From assembly GCF_050434925.1 (NCBI RefSeq), contig NZ_JBNDJK010000001.1:2728001-2792000 (forward strand): a stretch of 64,000 nt of DNA, in the 5' to 3' direction. The stretch is from Inquilinus ginsengisoli_B. Lineage in GTDB: Bacteria; Pseudomonadota; Alphaproteobacteria; DSM-16000; Inquilinaceae. Under the pieces are notes generated by a model. That model was not told where the DNA came from. It searched no databases and saw only the letters and a program-made list of their open reading frames with translations. A program made the position numbers and the translations under genes. This document shows positions 8,885 through 17,179 of this stretch, one piece after another. The number at the start of each line of letters is the position of its first letter. Positions within the stretch are counted from its first letter, which is position 1.

Positions 8885-9541
8885 ATGACCGAAGGGATCG
8901 CTCCGCACACCGAGACCCTGGCCGAGGAGATCGCGAATGCGGTCACCCACGGCATCGGCGCCGCCCTCGCCATGGCCGGGCTGGTGGTGCTCCTGGTCCT
9001 GGCCAGCCTGTACGGCGGCGCGCTCGAGATCGTCAGCCTGGCGATCTACGGCGCGACGCTGGTGCTGACCTATGTGTCGTCCACCCTGCTGCATGCGGCG
9101 CGCACGGCCCGGTTCAGGCACGCCTGCAACCTGCTCGACCATGCCTCGATCTATCTGCTGATCGCCGGCACCTACACTCCGTTCCTGCTGCTCGGCCTGC
9201 GCGGTACCTGGGGCTGGACGCTGTTTGCGGTGATCTGGGGCCTGGCGATCACCGGCGTGGTGCTGCGGCTGTCCTGGCGCCGTTACGGCCGGCACATCGC
9301 GCTGCCGCTGTATCTCGGCATGGGCTGGCTGATCCTGGTCGCGATCGGCCCGGTCTGGTCGTCGCTCGGCGGCGCCGCGGTCGGCTGGATCGTGGCCGGC
9401 GGCCTCGCCTACACCGCCGGCGTCGCGTTCTATGTGTGGGAGCGGCTGCCCTTCAACCACATGATCTGGCACCTGTTCGTGCTGGCCGGCAGCGCCCTGC
9501 ACTTCACCGGCATCATGATCACCGTCGTGCCCCGCGGCTGA
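8885..9541 (+). CDS. Hemolysin III / PAQR-family membrane protein
   Basis: 218 residues with seven predicted membrane helices. Family hallmarks are present: NAVTHGIGAALA near the N-terminus, a conserved histidine in STLLHAARTARFRH, LLDHASIYLLIAGTYTPF, and a C-terminal NHMIWHLFVLAGSALHF with the paired histidines thought to bind a metal. The length matches bacterial YqfA/HlyIII proteins. Despite the name, most members are not haemolysins; they are inner-membrane proteins linked to membrane lipid homeostasis. It is a single gene flanked by non-coding sequence. Confidence 0.92.
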   Translation: MTEGIAPHTETLAEEIANAVTHGIGAALAMAGLVVLLVLASLYGGALEIVSLAIYGATLVLTYVSSTLLHAARTARFRHACNLLDHASIYLLIAGTYTPFLLLGLRGTWGWTLFAVIWGLAITGVVLRLSWRRYGRHIALPLYLGMGWLILVAIGPVWSSLGGAAVGWIVAGGLAYTAGVAFYVWERLPFNHMIWHLFVLAGSALHFTGIMITVVPRG

Positions 9542-9879
9542 CGGTGAGGGCCGGCGGCAGGCGGCCGGGCCACCATCCCGCCGCAGGCCGGATCCGCCCA
9601 TTGCCGTCCGGAGGCCTTCCAAGGCGCTCTGAACCGGACATTCCCCGTGCCGAGTGGCTCCAGAAACCGGACGCCACGGTCAGGGCTGGTCCGTCCCCCG
9701 GGCGACCCTTCGAAACGCACCGATGCGATTCATGAGCGGATCACCAGGTGCGTCGGGATCGGACAAGAACCGGAAGGCATGATGGTCGATGCTGAGGAAG
9801 CGGGTGGAAACGGGGGGCGCCGGCGCGAGCGTGTCGACTACGAACCAAAGCCAGTGGTCACGGCTTCCAGCGCTCCGAG
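9542..9879. other. Intergenic region, nothing recognised
   Basis: About 340 bp between the convergent hemolysin III-family gene and LysR gene. Short open frames here lack ribosome-binding sites and family features. I see no strong hairpin with a T-run, so I cannot place a terminator. Confidence 0.4.
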
Positions 9880-10740
9880 TCAGGACTGCACCTCCGCGAT
9901 GTGATTGGTCACCGTGGTGATGAAGGCTCGCAGGCGATGAAGACGCCTCATGTCACGATGATAGCCCATCCAGATATCCCGGCCGGGCGGCTCCGCTGGC
10001 AGGTTGAGCCGGCGCAGGCCCGCCATCTGATTGCCGACCACCTGTGGCAGAACAGCGATACCGATGCCTAGTCTGCACATGCGTCCCTGCACATTCCGAT
10101 TGTTCGAACGCAGGACAGGCCTCGCGTTCGGGAAGCTCTTCTGGAGCCAGGCGATATCCGGGAACTGGCCCGTCGACGTGTCGTGGGTGATGAGCCGGAA
10201 GCCGGCTCCATCGCCATAGGCCGGCTCGGGGGAGTCCGCCGCGACGTAGGCACCATAGGCCAATCGGACCAGCCGTCGCTGCACGACATCGGGCGTGTCG
10301 AACGGGACGATTCGGAAGGCGATGTCGGCCTCCCGCTGGGCCAGGCTGAACAAGCGGGTGCCCGTCAGGATCTCGACATCGACGAGGGGGTAGGCCCTTG
10401 CGTAGTCGGCGATGATCGGGGGCAGGACATAGGCGCCGAACCAGTCGGCCGACGATATGCGCAAGCTGCCCTGAAGGTCCTGCTCCTGCCCGGCGAGCCG
10501 CCGTTCCATGGCCAGGGCGGCTTCTTCCATCTGCTCCGCCATCGCGATGACGGCGTTACCCTCCTCGGTCGGAATGAAGCCATCGGCCGTTCTCTGGAAC
10601 AGCGTATGGCCCGTTGCCTGTTCGAGAGCCCGAAGGCGACGCCCGACAGTCGGATGGCTCAGGTGAAGCGCGCGGGCGGCGCCGCCCAGCGTGCCGGAAC
10701 GGGCTATGGCCAGAAAAATCCGGACGTCACTCCACTCCAT
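9880..10740 (-). CDS. LysR-family transcriptional regulator
   Basis: 286 residues from MEWSDVRIFLAIARSGTLGG, the usual opening of this LysR subgroup. A longer frame reaches an ATG at 10779, but that would place the palindrome at 10771-10794 inside the coding start, so the shorter form is preferred. The helix-turn-helix includes HLSHPTVGRRLRALEQATGH, and an effector domain follows. It is divergent from the SDR/EthD/MFS cluster and is the likely regulator of that cluster by the usual LysR arrangement. The inducer is unknown. Confidence 0.88.
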   Translation of the reverse strand: MEWSDVRIFLAIARSGTLGGAARALHLSHPTVGRRLRALEQATGHTLFQRTADGFIPTEEGNAVIAMAEQMEEAALAMERRLAGQEQDLQGSLRISSADWFGAYVLPPIIADYARAYPLVDVEILTGTRLFSLAQREADIAFRIVPFDTPDVVQRRLVRLAYGAYVAADSPEPAYGDGAGFRLITHDTSTGQFPDIAWLQKSFPNARPVLRSNNRNVQGRMCRLGIGIAVLPQVVGNQMAGLRRLNLPAEPPGRDIWMGYHRDMRRLHRLRAFITTVTNHIAEVQS

Positions 10741-10770
10741 CGGGTCGACCCACAAAAGTGAACGGAAGCC

Positions 10771-10794
10771 GTACGACATTGTCAGTTATCGTAC
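10771..10794. promoter_or_regulatory. Candidate operator in the divergent LysR/SDR promoter region
   Basis: An interrupted palindrome GTACGA-n12-TCGTAC lies 30 bp upstream of the chosen LysR start and about 100 bp upstream of the SDR gene. Its spacing allows a T-n11-A core typical of LysR binding sites. It is a single site assigned only from symmetry and position. Confidence 0.35.
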
Positions 10795-10896
10795 AGATCT
10801 GATCGCCTAAATCCACCTCGTGCAGGCTTGGAATTGCCGGCCGCTTGGCGAGCGCCCGTGAGGCGGCACTCGTCCGACGCATTGCAGGAGGATTTG

Positions 10897-11733
10897 GTGA
10901 AGACCTGGCTGATTACCGGATGTTCGTCCGGCCTGGGGAAGCAACTTGCCGAGGCGGTCGCCGGGCGCGGCGACCGCCTTGTCGCCACCGCGCGTTCGAT
11001 CGACGCCGTGCAGGCGCTGTGCGACCGCTTCCCCGATACGGTGCGCGGCATAGCGCTCGACGTGACGCAGCCCGGCGCCGCGGCAGAGGCGGTCGCGCTG
11101 GCGGAAAGCGCCTTCGGCGGTCTCGATATCCTGGTGAACAACGCCGGATTCGGCTTCGTCGGGGCGATCGAGGAGGGGGAGCCCAGCGAATACCGACCGG
11201 TGTTCGAGGCGAACGTGTTCGGCCTGATCGAGACGACGCGTGCCGCGTTGCCGGCGCTCCGCAAGCGCGAAGGAGCCTGCATCGTCAACCTGTCCTCCGG
11301 CGCCGGCATCGCCGGTTCCGCGGGCAATGGAATCTACAATGCGACCAAGTTCGCGGTGGAAGGCCTGTCGGAAGCGCTCGCGGCGGAGCTTCGTCCCCTG
11401 GGGCTGAACGTCATCATCGTCGAGCCCGGCCCCTTCCGCACCGAGTTTCTCGGTCGCTCGATCGTCACCGCGGCGCGGGAGATTCCCGCCTACGCCAGCA
11501 CCGCGCATGCGAGGCGGCATTATCGCCGGACCAACAACGGCAGGCAGGCGGGCGATCCCGCCAAGGCTGTCGCCGTGATGCTGCAGGCCATCGATGCCGA
11601 GCATCCGCCGCTGCACCTCCCGCTCGGGCCGAGCGCCCACGCGATCGCGGAGCGGAAGCTGGAGAGATTCCGCGCCGACATCGCCGCCTGGCGCGACATC
11701 TCCATCGCCACCGATTTCGACACTGCGGCCTGA
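10897..11733 (+). CDS. Short-chain dehydrogenase/reductase
   Basis: 278 residues from the GTG at 10897, which has AGGAG six bases upstream; the open frame further upstream is not used. It shows the classical SDR pattern: cofactor motif TGCSSGLG at residues 7-14, NNAGFGF, VNLSSGAG with the catalytic serine, and YNATKFAVEG with the Tyr/Lys pair. The length and C-terminal region fit the family of NAD(P)-dependent oxidoreductases often annotated as acting on ketones or retinol-like substrates. It is the first gene of a rightward cluster with an EthD protein 10 bp downstream and an MFS exporter. The substrate is unknown. Confidence 0.92.
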   Translation: MKTWLITGCSSGLGKQLAEAVAGRGDRLVATARSIDAVQALCDRFPDTVRGIALDVTQPGAAAEAVALAESAFGGLDILVNNAGFGFVGAIEEGEPSEYRPVFEANVFGLIETTRAALPALRKREGACIVNLSSGAGIAGSAGNGIYNATKFAVEGLSEALAAELRPLGLNVIIVEPGPFRTEFLGRSIVTAAREIPAYASTAHARRHYRRTNNGRQAGDPAKAVAVMLQAIDAEHPPLHLPLGPSAHAIAERKLERFRADIAAWRDISIATDFDTAA

Positions 11734-11743
11734 GAGGATCGCC

Positions 11744-12043
11744 ATGATCACCATGTACGTGACCTATGCCGGCAATGCCGACACGCCGTTCGACCGCGAG
11801 CACTGGATCAACGTTCATTTCCCGCTCGTGCGCGAATGCTGGGCCCCCTACGGGCTTGAGCGCCTCGCCGGCTTCTTTCCGCAGGGGAATGGCGGCGGCC
11901 TGATCGCGATCGCGACCTGTGTTTTCCGGGACGAGGCGGCGATGAGAACGGCACTGGCCTCGCCGGAGACGGCGCGGGTGATGGCCGACGTGGATCTCGT
12001 CACGGCCGTCAAGCCGCAGCGAAGCCTGGCGATGCCCCTCTGA
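11744..12043 (+). CDS. EthD-family protein
   Basis: 99 residues starting MITMYVTYAGNADTPFDREHW, with GAGAGGATC upstream of the ATG. The pattern of an N-terminal beta strand, then FDREHWINVHFPLV and a C-terminal VMADVDLVTAVKPQ strand, is that of EthD dimeric alpha-beta barrel proteins. These are small proteins linked to ether, polyketide or aromatic compound metabolism. It follows the SDR gene by 10 bp and so is co-transcribed. No catalytic residue can be assigned with confidence. Confidence 0.8.
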   Translation: MITMYVTYAGNADTPFDREHWINVHFPLVRECWAPYGLERLAGFFPQGNGGGLIAIATCVFRDEAAMRTALASPETARVMADVDLVTAVKPQRSLAMPL

Positions 12044-12124
12044 GCGGCGGCAACGCGGCAGCCGCTGGAGCGACCTGGACGGGTCGGCGATGGCGACGTT
12101 CACCATCCAGAATGGAAGATATCC

Positions 12125-13768
12125 GTGAGCACCATAGAATCTCACCCGGAAACCCTGCCGCCTGCCCGGCCCCGGGGTGATGCCGCCTCACTCGACCCGC
12201 GCCGCTGGGCCATGTTCGTGATCCTGCTGGTCGGCGCGTTCCTGCCGCCGCTCGATTTCTTCATCGTCAATGTTGCCCTTCCCTCGATTCGCGGGGAATT
12301 GGGCGCCTCGTCCTCCGCCGAGCAGCTCGTCATCTCCTCCTATGCCGGGCTCTATGCCGTGACGCTGATCACCGGCGGGCGCCTGGGCGATCTGTATGGC
12401 CGCGGCCGGGTGTTCTTCCTCGGGCTGATCGGCTTCGCCGCGGCATCGCTGCTGTGCGGCCTTGCGGGGTCGCCCTGGGCGCTCGTCGCCGGCCGCGCCT
12501 TGCAGGGCGTGACGGCGGCCGTGATGGCGCCGCAGGCGCTCGCCTCGGTGCAGGCGATCTTCCCCGAAAGCGAGAAGCCGCTCGCGCTCAGCCTCTATGG
12601 CGCGGTCTTCGGCCTGGCCGCCGTGGTCGGCCAGGCGCTGGGCGGCATCCTGATTTCGGCCGATCTCTGGGGCTTGGGGTGGCGGGCGATCTTCCTCGTC
12701 AACCTGCCGGTGGCGATCCTGGTCGTGCTGTTCGGCATTCCCCTGCTGAAGGAAACGCGCGCGCAGGACGCGCGCAAGCTGGACCTCGGCGGCACGGCGT
12801 TGTCGATGCTGACGCTGGGCGCGCTGATCGTGCCGCTGATCGAGGGGCGCGAGGCGGGCTGGCCGCCGTGGTCCTGGCTGTCGCTCATGGCGGTGCCGGT
12901 GCTGGCATGGCTGTTCTGGCGCTATGAGAGCCGGCTGGCCCAGGCGGGCGGAACGCCGTTGGTCGATCCGGCCGCCATGCGGGCACCGGGGCTGGGCCGC
13001 GCGCTGCTGATCGCGCTGCTGTTCTACACGATCGCGCCCTTCTTCCTGCTGTTCTCGGTCTATCTGCAGGACGCGCTGCACGCGACCGCGCTGGGCGCCG
13101 GCCTGGTCTTCCTGCCGTTCGGCGCGGGGTTCCTGCTGGGGCCGCTGTCGACGCCGTTCTGCAGGCGCATCCTCGGCGCCTATGTCAATCCGGTCGGCAT
13201 GGGGCTGGAGGCCGTCGGGTTTGTCGGCCTGGCCTGGGCCGTCGTGGCGGCACCGGCCGGCGTGCCCACCCCGCCCATGCCGCTGGCCGCCATCCTGTTC
13301 GCCATCGGTTTCGGACAGGGGCTCGCGCTGCCGACCTTGATGCGGATGGTGACGGGCCGCGTCGCGCCGGCCTTTTCCGGCATGATCGCCGGCATCGCCA
13401 GTTCGACCCTGCAGGTCGGCACCGCGCTCAGCGTCGCGGTGATCGGCGGGATTTTCTACACCGTCCTCGGCGCGCGCACCGATCCGGCGACCATCGCCCA
13501 GGCCTTTACCGTCGCCATCCTCTGCATCGCCGCCTGCCTCGCCGTCGGAGCGGGTCTCAGCATCACCCTTGCCCGGCGGCTCGCTCCGCTCCCCGACGAA
13601 GAAAATGCAGAGCGGCCATGTGGCAGCTATCGTCCCGACAGCGGGCATCCAGATAAGATTGGCGACGGTCCTGCCTTGCTGCCCGAGATCCGGTCGAAAT
13701 CCGCGGGCCTAGGCTTCGCAGCGGGTGCACTCGCGCGAGCAGTTGAGGCAGGCGACACGCGTCCATGA
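12125..13768 (+). CDS. MFS transporter, DHA2 (14-helix) drug exporter family
   Basis: 547 residues from a GTG at 12125 preceded by GGAAGAT. The core to about residue 488 has 14 hydrophobic helices and family motifs: LDFFIVNVALPSI in helix 1, GGRLGDLYGRGRVF (motif A) and GRALQGVTAAVMAPQAL. DHA2 proteins export drugs or aromatic compounds with proton exchange. The last 55-60 residues after the final helix are hydrophilic, unlike the family, and run into a response-regulator remnant read in another frame. The original C-terminus was probably lost by a recombination near 13600. It lies about 80 bp after the EthD gene. Confidence 0.9.
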   Translation: MSTIESHPETLPPARPRGDAASLDPRRWAMFVILLVGAFLPPLDFFIVNVALPSIRGELGASSSAEQLVISSYAGLYAVTLITGGRLGDLYGRGRVFFLGLIGFAAASLLCGLAGSPWALVAGRALQGVTAAVMAPQALASVQAIFPESEKPLALSLYGAVFGLAAVVGQALGGILISADLWGLGWRAIFLVNLPVAILVVLFGIPLLKETRAQDARKLDLGGTALSMLTLGALIVPLIEGREAGWPPWSWLSLMAVPVLAWLFWRYESRLAQAGGTPLVDPAAMRAPGLGRALLIALLFYTIAPFFLLFSVYLQDALHATALGAGLVFLPFGAGFLLGPLSTPFCRRILGAYVNPVGMGLEAVGFVGLAWAVVAAPAGVPTPPMPLAAILFAIGFGQGLALPTLMRMVTGRVAPAFSGMIAGIASSTLQVGTALSVAVIGGIFYTVLGARTDPATIAQAFTVAILCIAACLAVGAGLSITLARRLAPLPDEENAERPCGSYRPDSGHPDKIGDGPALLPEIRSKSAGLGFAAGALARAVEAGDTRP

Positions 13769-13844
13769 GGACGTGTTCGACCGCAGCATGGACGTGCAGG
13801 TGCTGCGCCTGCGCCGGCAGCTCGAGACCGATCCCAACCTCATA
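13713..13844 (+). pseudogene. Remnant of an OmpR-family response regulator DNA-binding domain
   Basis: A frame different from the MFS gene reads RVHSREQLRQATRVHEDVFD, then RSMDVQVLRLRRQLETDPN. This matches the winged-helix region of OmpR/PhoB-type regulators (L-S-R-E-Q-L ... VDVHISRLRRKLE-DP-N). A stop codon at 13710 precedes it, no receiver domain is present, and the usual C-terminal RTVRGxGY is missing. It is therefore a fragment, overlapping the abnormal tail of the MFS gene. Confidence 0.6.
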
Positions 13845-13909
13845 GACGCGACGCTGTGCGCCAGACAGCTCGCCCTCTCAGGCTGCCTACTCGTCGAAAG
13901 GACAATCCA

Positions 13910-14470
13910 ATGCAGGACGATCACGAGGATTCCGCTCTTCGCAATCAGGAGAGATGGCTGAAGCGCTACTACTTTACCCGGACGGTGTTTTCGGCCATAT
14001 GGGTGGCGGCCGCATTCGCGATAGGTCCGAATTCCTTGGCCGCCGCGGCCGCTTTGCTTGTCGCGTATCCCGCATGGGATGCCGCCGCCAATTATTTCGA
14101 TGTGTCGCGAAGCGGTGGATTGCGGCTGAACCGCACTCAGGCCATCAATGTCGTCGTCGCGGCGCTGCAGATGAGCATGAATTTGGTGCTTGCGGTGTTC
14201 GGTGCCTGGGCGATGCTCTCGGGCCTGCTTCAACTCGGCACCGCCGTCGGCCGTTGGAAAAGCTACGGCGCGCAGTGGGCGATGATCTTGAGCGGCGGGC
14301 AGTCGGCGTTGGCGGGCGTCTTCTTCATCGTGCAGGCCCGGATGCCGGTGCGGCCATCGATCACAGACGTCGCCGGCTACGCAGCGGCTGGAGCCCTTTA
14401 TTTCCTGGTTTCGGCGGTGTGGTTGTCCGTGAGCGAACTACGGCGCAAAGCCGCCCGGGCCTCGGCGTGA
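13910..14470 (+). CDS. DUF308/HdeD-like integral membrane protein
   Basis: 186 residues starting MQDDHEDSALRNQERWLKRY, with GAAAGGAC upstream of the ATG. Five to six hydrophobic segments are visible. The stretch AVFGAWAMLSGLLQLGTAVGRWKS resembles repeats of DUF308/HdeD proteins, which are about this size and are linked to acid resistance in enterobacteria. The match is by pattern only. It stands after the response-regulator remnant and appears to have its own start signal. The role is unknown. Confidence 0.65.
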   Translation: MQDDHEDSALRNQERWLKRYYFTRTVFSAIWVAAAFAIGPNSLAAAAALLVAYPAWDAAANYFDVSRSGGLRLNRTQAINVVVAALQMSMNLVLAVFGAWAMLSGLLQLGTAVGRWKSYGAQWAMILSGGQSALAGVFFIVQARMPVRPSITDVAGYAAAGALYFLVSAVWLSVSELRRKAARASA

Positions 14471-14854
14471 GTTCTGGTCAGGTTGTTTCGGCAAGAGCGT
14501 GAGAAGGCATCATCGGCGGGCAGTTGAACGTTCCGGCCATGGGATGCGGCAATGTCCGCTACCGCGATGTCCGGTGATGAGCGTCATGGTCGGGGCCAGA
14601 GTTGGCCGCGAGGAGCAGGAATCTGGCTGGTTTGGACAGTGTCCGTTGTCGGGCGCCTCGTGAATGTCTCGTCATCGCGCTTTGCGGACGTTCGGAGGTT
14701 GCCGGACCGTTTGTCCGGCATGCCGAAGCAGGTGCCCGGCCGTAGTGAGCTCGCGGGGCTGGCGATCCAGTGGCGCCGGCCTATGGGGCCTGCAAACCCA
14801 GCGGGCCGGCCGGGCCGGCTTGCGATGGCAGGTGCGAAGCGGATGCAGTTCTGC
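14471..14854. other. Intergenic region with a strong hairpin
   Basis: About 385 bp without a supported gene. At 14700-14720 there is a perfect hairpin (TGCCGGAC, CGTTT loop, GTCCGGCA) nested within outer TTCGG/CCGAA arms. No T-run follows, so it is not a clear terminator. An open frame crossing this region has no family features and is not called. Confidence 0.4.
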
Positions 14855-14885
14855 TTGACTTTGTGTTCCTATTCTGTTCTAATAC
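14855..14885 (+). promoter_or_regulatory. Promoter with a LexA-type box (GTTC-N7-GTTC)
   Basis: TTGACT (14855-14860) and TAATAC (14880-14885) form promoter-like hexamers. Between them lies GTTC-CTATTCT-GTTC at 14865-14879, an exact match to the alphaproteobacterial LexA operator GTTC-N7-GTTC. A repressor bound there would block RNA polymerase. The expected transcription start falls at or next to the ATG at 14890, so the message may be leaderless. Confidence 0.6.
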
Positions 14886-14889
14886 AGGA

Positions 14890-15114
14890 ATGGTCGATGC
14901 CATCCCAGCCGGGACTCCCTCCGCCGCTTCGCCGTCCCCGGACGAGCGGGAGGCCGAGGTGCTGTCCGGGCTGACCAGGCTCGCCCTGGAGCTGGCCCGG
15001 ACCTTCCAGGCCGAGGCGGTGGCCGCCGCGCCGTCGCGCTCAGGCTCCGCCAGCAGCGGGAGGACGCCGCCGCGTCGCCGGCCATGGACCAGGCCGCGAT
15101 GCTGTCCGAGCTGA
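14890..15114 (+). pseudogene. Truncated, frameshifted first copy of a helical SOS-box protein
   Basis: The frame starts MVDAIPAGTPSAASP and reads LTRLALELARTFQAEAVAAA, which resembles LMELAEALARGFHALALAAL in the gene starting at 15084. It then degenerates into an Arg/Pro-rich tail and stops at 15114. Another frame of the same stretch continues the pattern as RRAVALRLRQQRED, matching RRAIALKIRLRQQREQ of the downstream gene. The likely explanation is a tandem duplicate that lost an internal segment of about 25-30 codons and shifted frame. It begins directly at the LexA-type promoter. Confidence 0.5.
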
Positions 15115-15953
15115 TGGAGCTCGCGGAGGCGCTGGCCCGCGGCTTTCACGCCCTGGCCCTCGCCGCCCTCGCGGCCGGCGATCTCGATCGCGCCGGGGAG
15201 GCGGAGACCCGCTTCAGCAGCCTGTTCCTCGGCATCCGCCGTGCGATCGCGCTGAAGATCAGGCTGCGGCAGCAGCGGGAGCAGGCACGGCGCGAGGCCG
15301 AGCTCCGGCGGACGTCCCGGCAGGACCAGAAGGACGACCGGCGCCACGCCGTCGCCCAGGCCATCGCCGCCGTTCCCGACCCCGAGGTCCGGGAGCAGTT
15401 GGCCGCGGATCTGCAGGAAAAGCTGACCGAGGACGAGCGCATCGACGTCGACCTCGCCGACACCACCTTGTCGATCGAGGCCCTGATCGCCAGCCTGTGC
15501 CGGGCCCTCGGCCTCCCGCCCGGCGGGATCCCTCCGGCCGGCGGGCCTGCTGCCGGCGGTCCCGCCGCCGCCGCGAAGTCCGGGACCGATGATGTCGGCC
15601 CGAAGGGCCAGGCCTCCGGCCCGGCCCCGCGCCGCGCCTCCTCCAATCTCCGTCGCGCCATCCCGGCCGATGCTGCCGGCGAGCCTGAGGGCGAGCGCGG
15701 CATCCACCACGGCGCCGCCACCGGCGAGATCTTCAACCGGAACCGGGAGCCCGTTCCGACGCCGCCCGGGGACGACCGGCCGGACGCCGTCACCGGACCG
15801 CCCGCCACGGCCCCGCCGCCCGATCCGGCGCCGCCGCGCGACCAGAGCCGATGGACTGACCCGGAGCTGGCCGGACGGCGCAGCCGCGAGACCGAGCGCG
15901 GTGCCCGGTGGCGCCATTCGCGGATGCTCGCCCACATCCATCGGCACGGCTGA
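15084..15953 (+). CDS. Charged helical protein of unknown function (SOS-box locus)
   Basis: 289 residues. Residues 1-160 are predicted helical: LMELAEALARGFHALALAAL, then RRAIALKIRLRQQREQARRE, an acidic and basic coiled region (KLTEDERIDVDLADTT) and ALIASLCRALGLPP. The C-terminal 130 residues are rich in Pro, Gly, Ala and Arg and look disordered. The same order of parts occurs in the protein encoded at 56084-56716, which also has a LexA-type box. No known domain is recognised. The start is uncertain: the same frame is open upstream, and the gene may be the downstream half of a frameshifted longer gene beginning at 14890. Confidence 0.65.
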   Translation: MDQAAMLSELMELAEALARGFHALALAALAAGDLDRAGEAETRFSSLFLGIRRAIALKIRLRQQREQARREAELRRTSRQDQKDDRRHAVAQAIAAVPDPEVREQLAADLQEKLTEDERIDVDLADTTLSIEALIASLCRALGLPPGGIPPAGGPAAGGPAAAAKSGTDDVGPKGQASGPAPRRASSNLRRAIPADAAGEPEGERGIHHGAATGEIFNRNREPVPTPPGDDRPDAVTGPPATAPPPDPAPPRDQSRWTDPELAGRRSRETERGARWRHSRMLAHIHRHG

Positions 15954-16069
15954 CCGCCGAGGCGTCGTCGGCGTGCGGCCGATTGTGCCGGCGCCGCCGC
16001 GACGGGACTGGCACGAAGTTGCCGCCATCGCCATTCTGTTCCCCGAGACCACCAGGGGGCGAGGGGCGA

Positions 16070-17140
16070 GTGAGCGAGCGGTCGGACGACATCTTTAAGG
16101 AAGACCTCGCCGCTGATCCGGCTCCCGCCCGTCGCGGCTGGGGCGCGCGGCTGGGCGGCCTGTTCCGGCGCCGGGCGACCGGCGCGGTCCCGTCCGCCGC
16201 ACCGCCGCCCGCCGGTGGCCGGCGCTGGTCCCGGGCGGTCGGCTGGGGCATCGGCGGGCTGGTGCTGCTGTTCGTCCTCTACATGGCCGTCGGCGCCTTC
16301 GTCGTGCACGCCATCGACGACGACCCCGACTTCGTCCCGGCCGCGCCGGTGGCCAATGGCAGCCAGGCGGTGGAGATCGCCGCCGCGCTGATAGAGCGCG
16401 AGACCGGCGGCGCCCATCGCTGGACCGCCAACGACCCGTTCTTCCTGCCCGGCTGGCTGCTGGACAACATGCCGAATTACCAGCAGGGCATCATCTATGC
16501 CCTGTCGCGCTTCACCGCCGAGATGGGCGACCAGATCGGCCGGTCGCGCGGCTCGTCGCAGGTGGATCCGGAGCTCGACCGCGCCACCGGCCTCTTGCGC
16601 TATCCCGGCACGATCTGGCTGTTCGACCTCAGCACCTCCTGGGCGCCGACGGCGTCGTCGGAATCGCAGTACCGCGCCGCCGCCCGGGCGCTGCGCAGCT
16701 ACAACGACAGGGTCGCCGCCGGCACCGCGCCGTTCGAGCGGCGGGCCGACAACCTGCTGCAGACGATCGACCGCTTCGCCGCCGATCTCGGCTCGCAATC
16801 CTCGGTGATCGCCGACCATATCGAGGCCAGCCGCGGCTGGATCATCGACACCCAGGCGGACGACGTCTTCTATTCCACCAAGGGCCGGCTCTACGCTTAT
16901 TTCCTGGTGCTGCGCGCGCTCGGCCGCGACTTCGAAGGGGTGATAGCCCAGTCCGGCGCGACCAAGATCTGGGACGAGATGGTCGACAACCTGCGCGAGG
17001 CGGCGGAGCTGCGGCCGCTGGTGGTGATGAACGGCCGCGCCGACGCCATGTTCCAGCCCAACCACCTGGCGGTGCAGGGCTTCTTCCTGCTGCGCGCCCG
17101 CACCCAGATGCGCGAGCTGTCGAACGTGCTGCGGAACTGA
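16070..17140 (+). CDS. DUF2333 family membrane-anchored protein
   Basis: 356 residues from the GTG at 16070, with a G-rich ribosome-binding stretch upstream. A basic, Pro/Ala-rich cytoplasmic segment is followed by one membrane helix (VGWGIGGLVLLFVLYMAVGA, about residues 53-72) and a large periplasmic domain. That domain has WTANDPFFLPGWLLDNMPNYQQG and WLFDLSTSW, both characteristic of DUF2333. Members occur in Alpha- and Gammaproteobacteria; the function is unknown. It follows the helical-protein gene by about 115 bp and is the last gene of this rightward set. Confidence 0.85.
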   Translation: MSERSDDIFKEDLAADPAPARRGWGARLGGLFRRRATGAVPSAAPPPAGGRRWSRAVGWGIGGLVLLFVLYMAVGAFVVHAIDDDPDFVPAAPVANGSQAVEIAAALIERETGGAHRWTANDPFFLPGWLLDNMPNYQQGIIYALSRFTAEMGDQIGRSRGSSQVDPELDRATGLLRYPGTIWLFDLSTSWAPTASSESQYRAAARALRSYNDRVAAGTAPFERRADNLLQTIDRFAADLGSQSSVIADHIEASRGWIIDTQADDVFYSTKGRLYAYFLVLRALGRDFEGVIAQSGATKIWDEMVDNLREAAELRPLVVMNGRADAMFQPNHLAVQGFFLLRARTQMRELSNVLRN

Positions 17141-17179
17141 CACCAACGGCCTTTGGGATCGATCCTTCGGTTCCTTTCC

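Noticed and set aside
14552..14974. Open frame crossing the hairpin and the LexA-type promoter
   Set aside because: No family features, and it would run through the promoter of the next locus in another frame.
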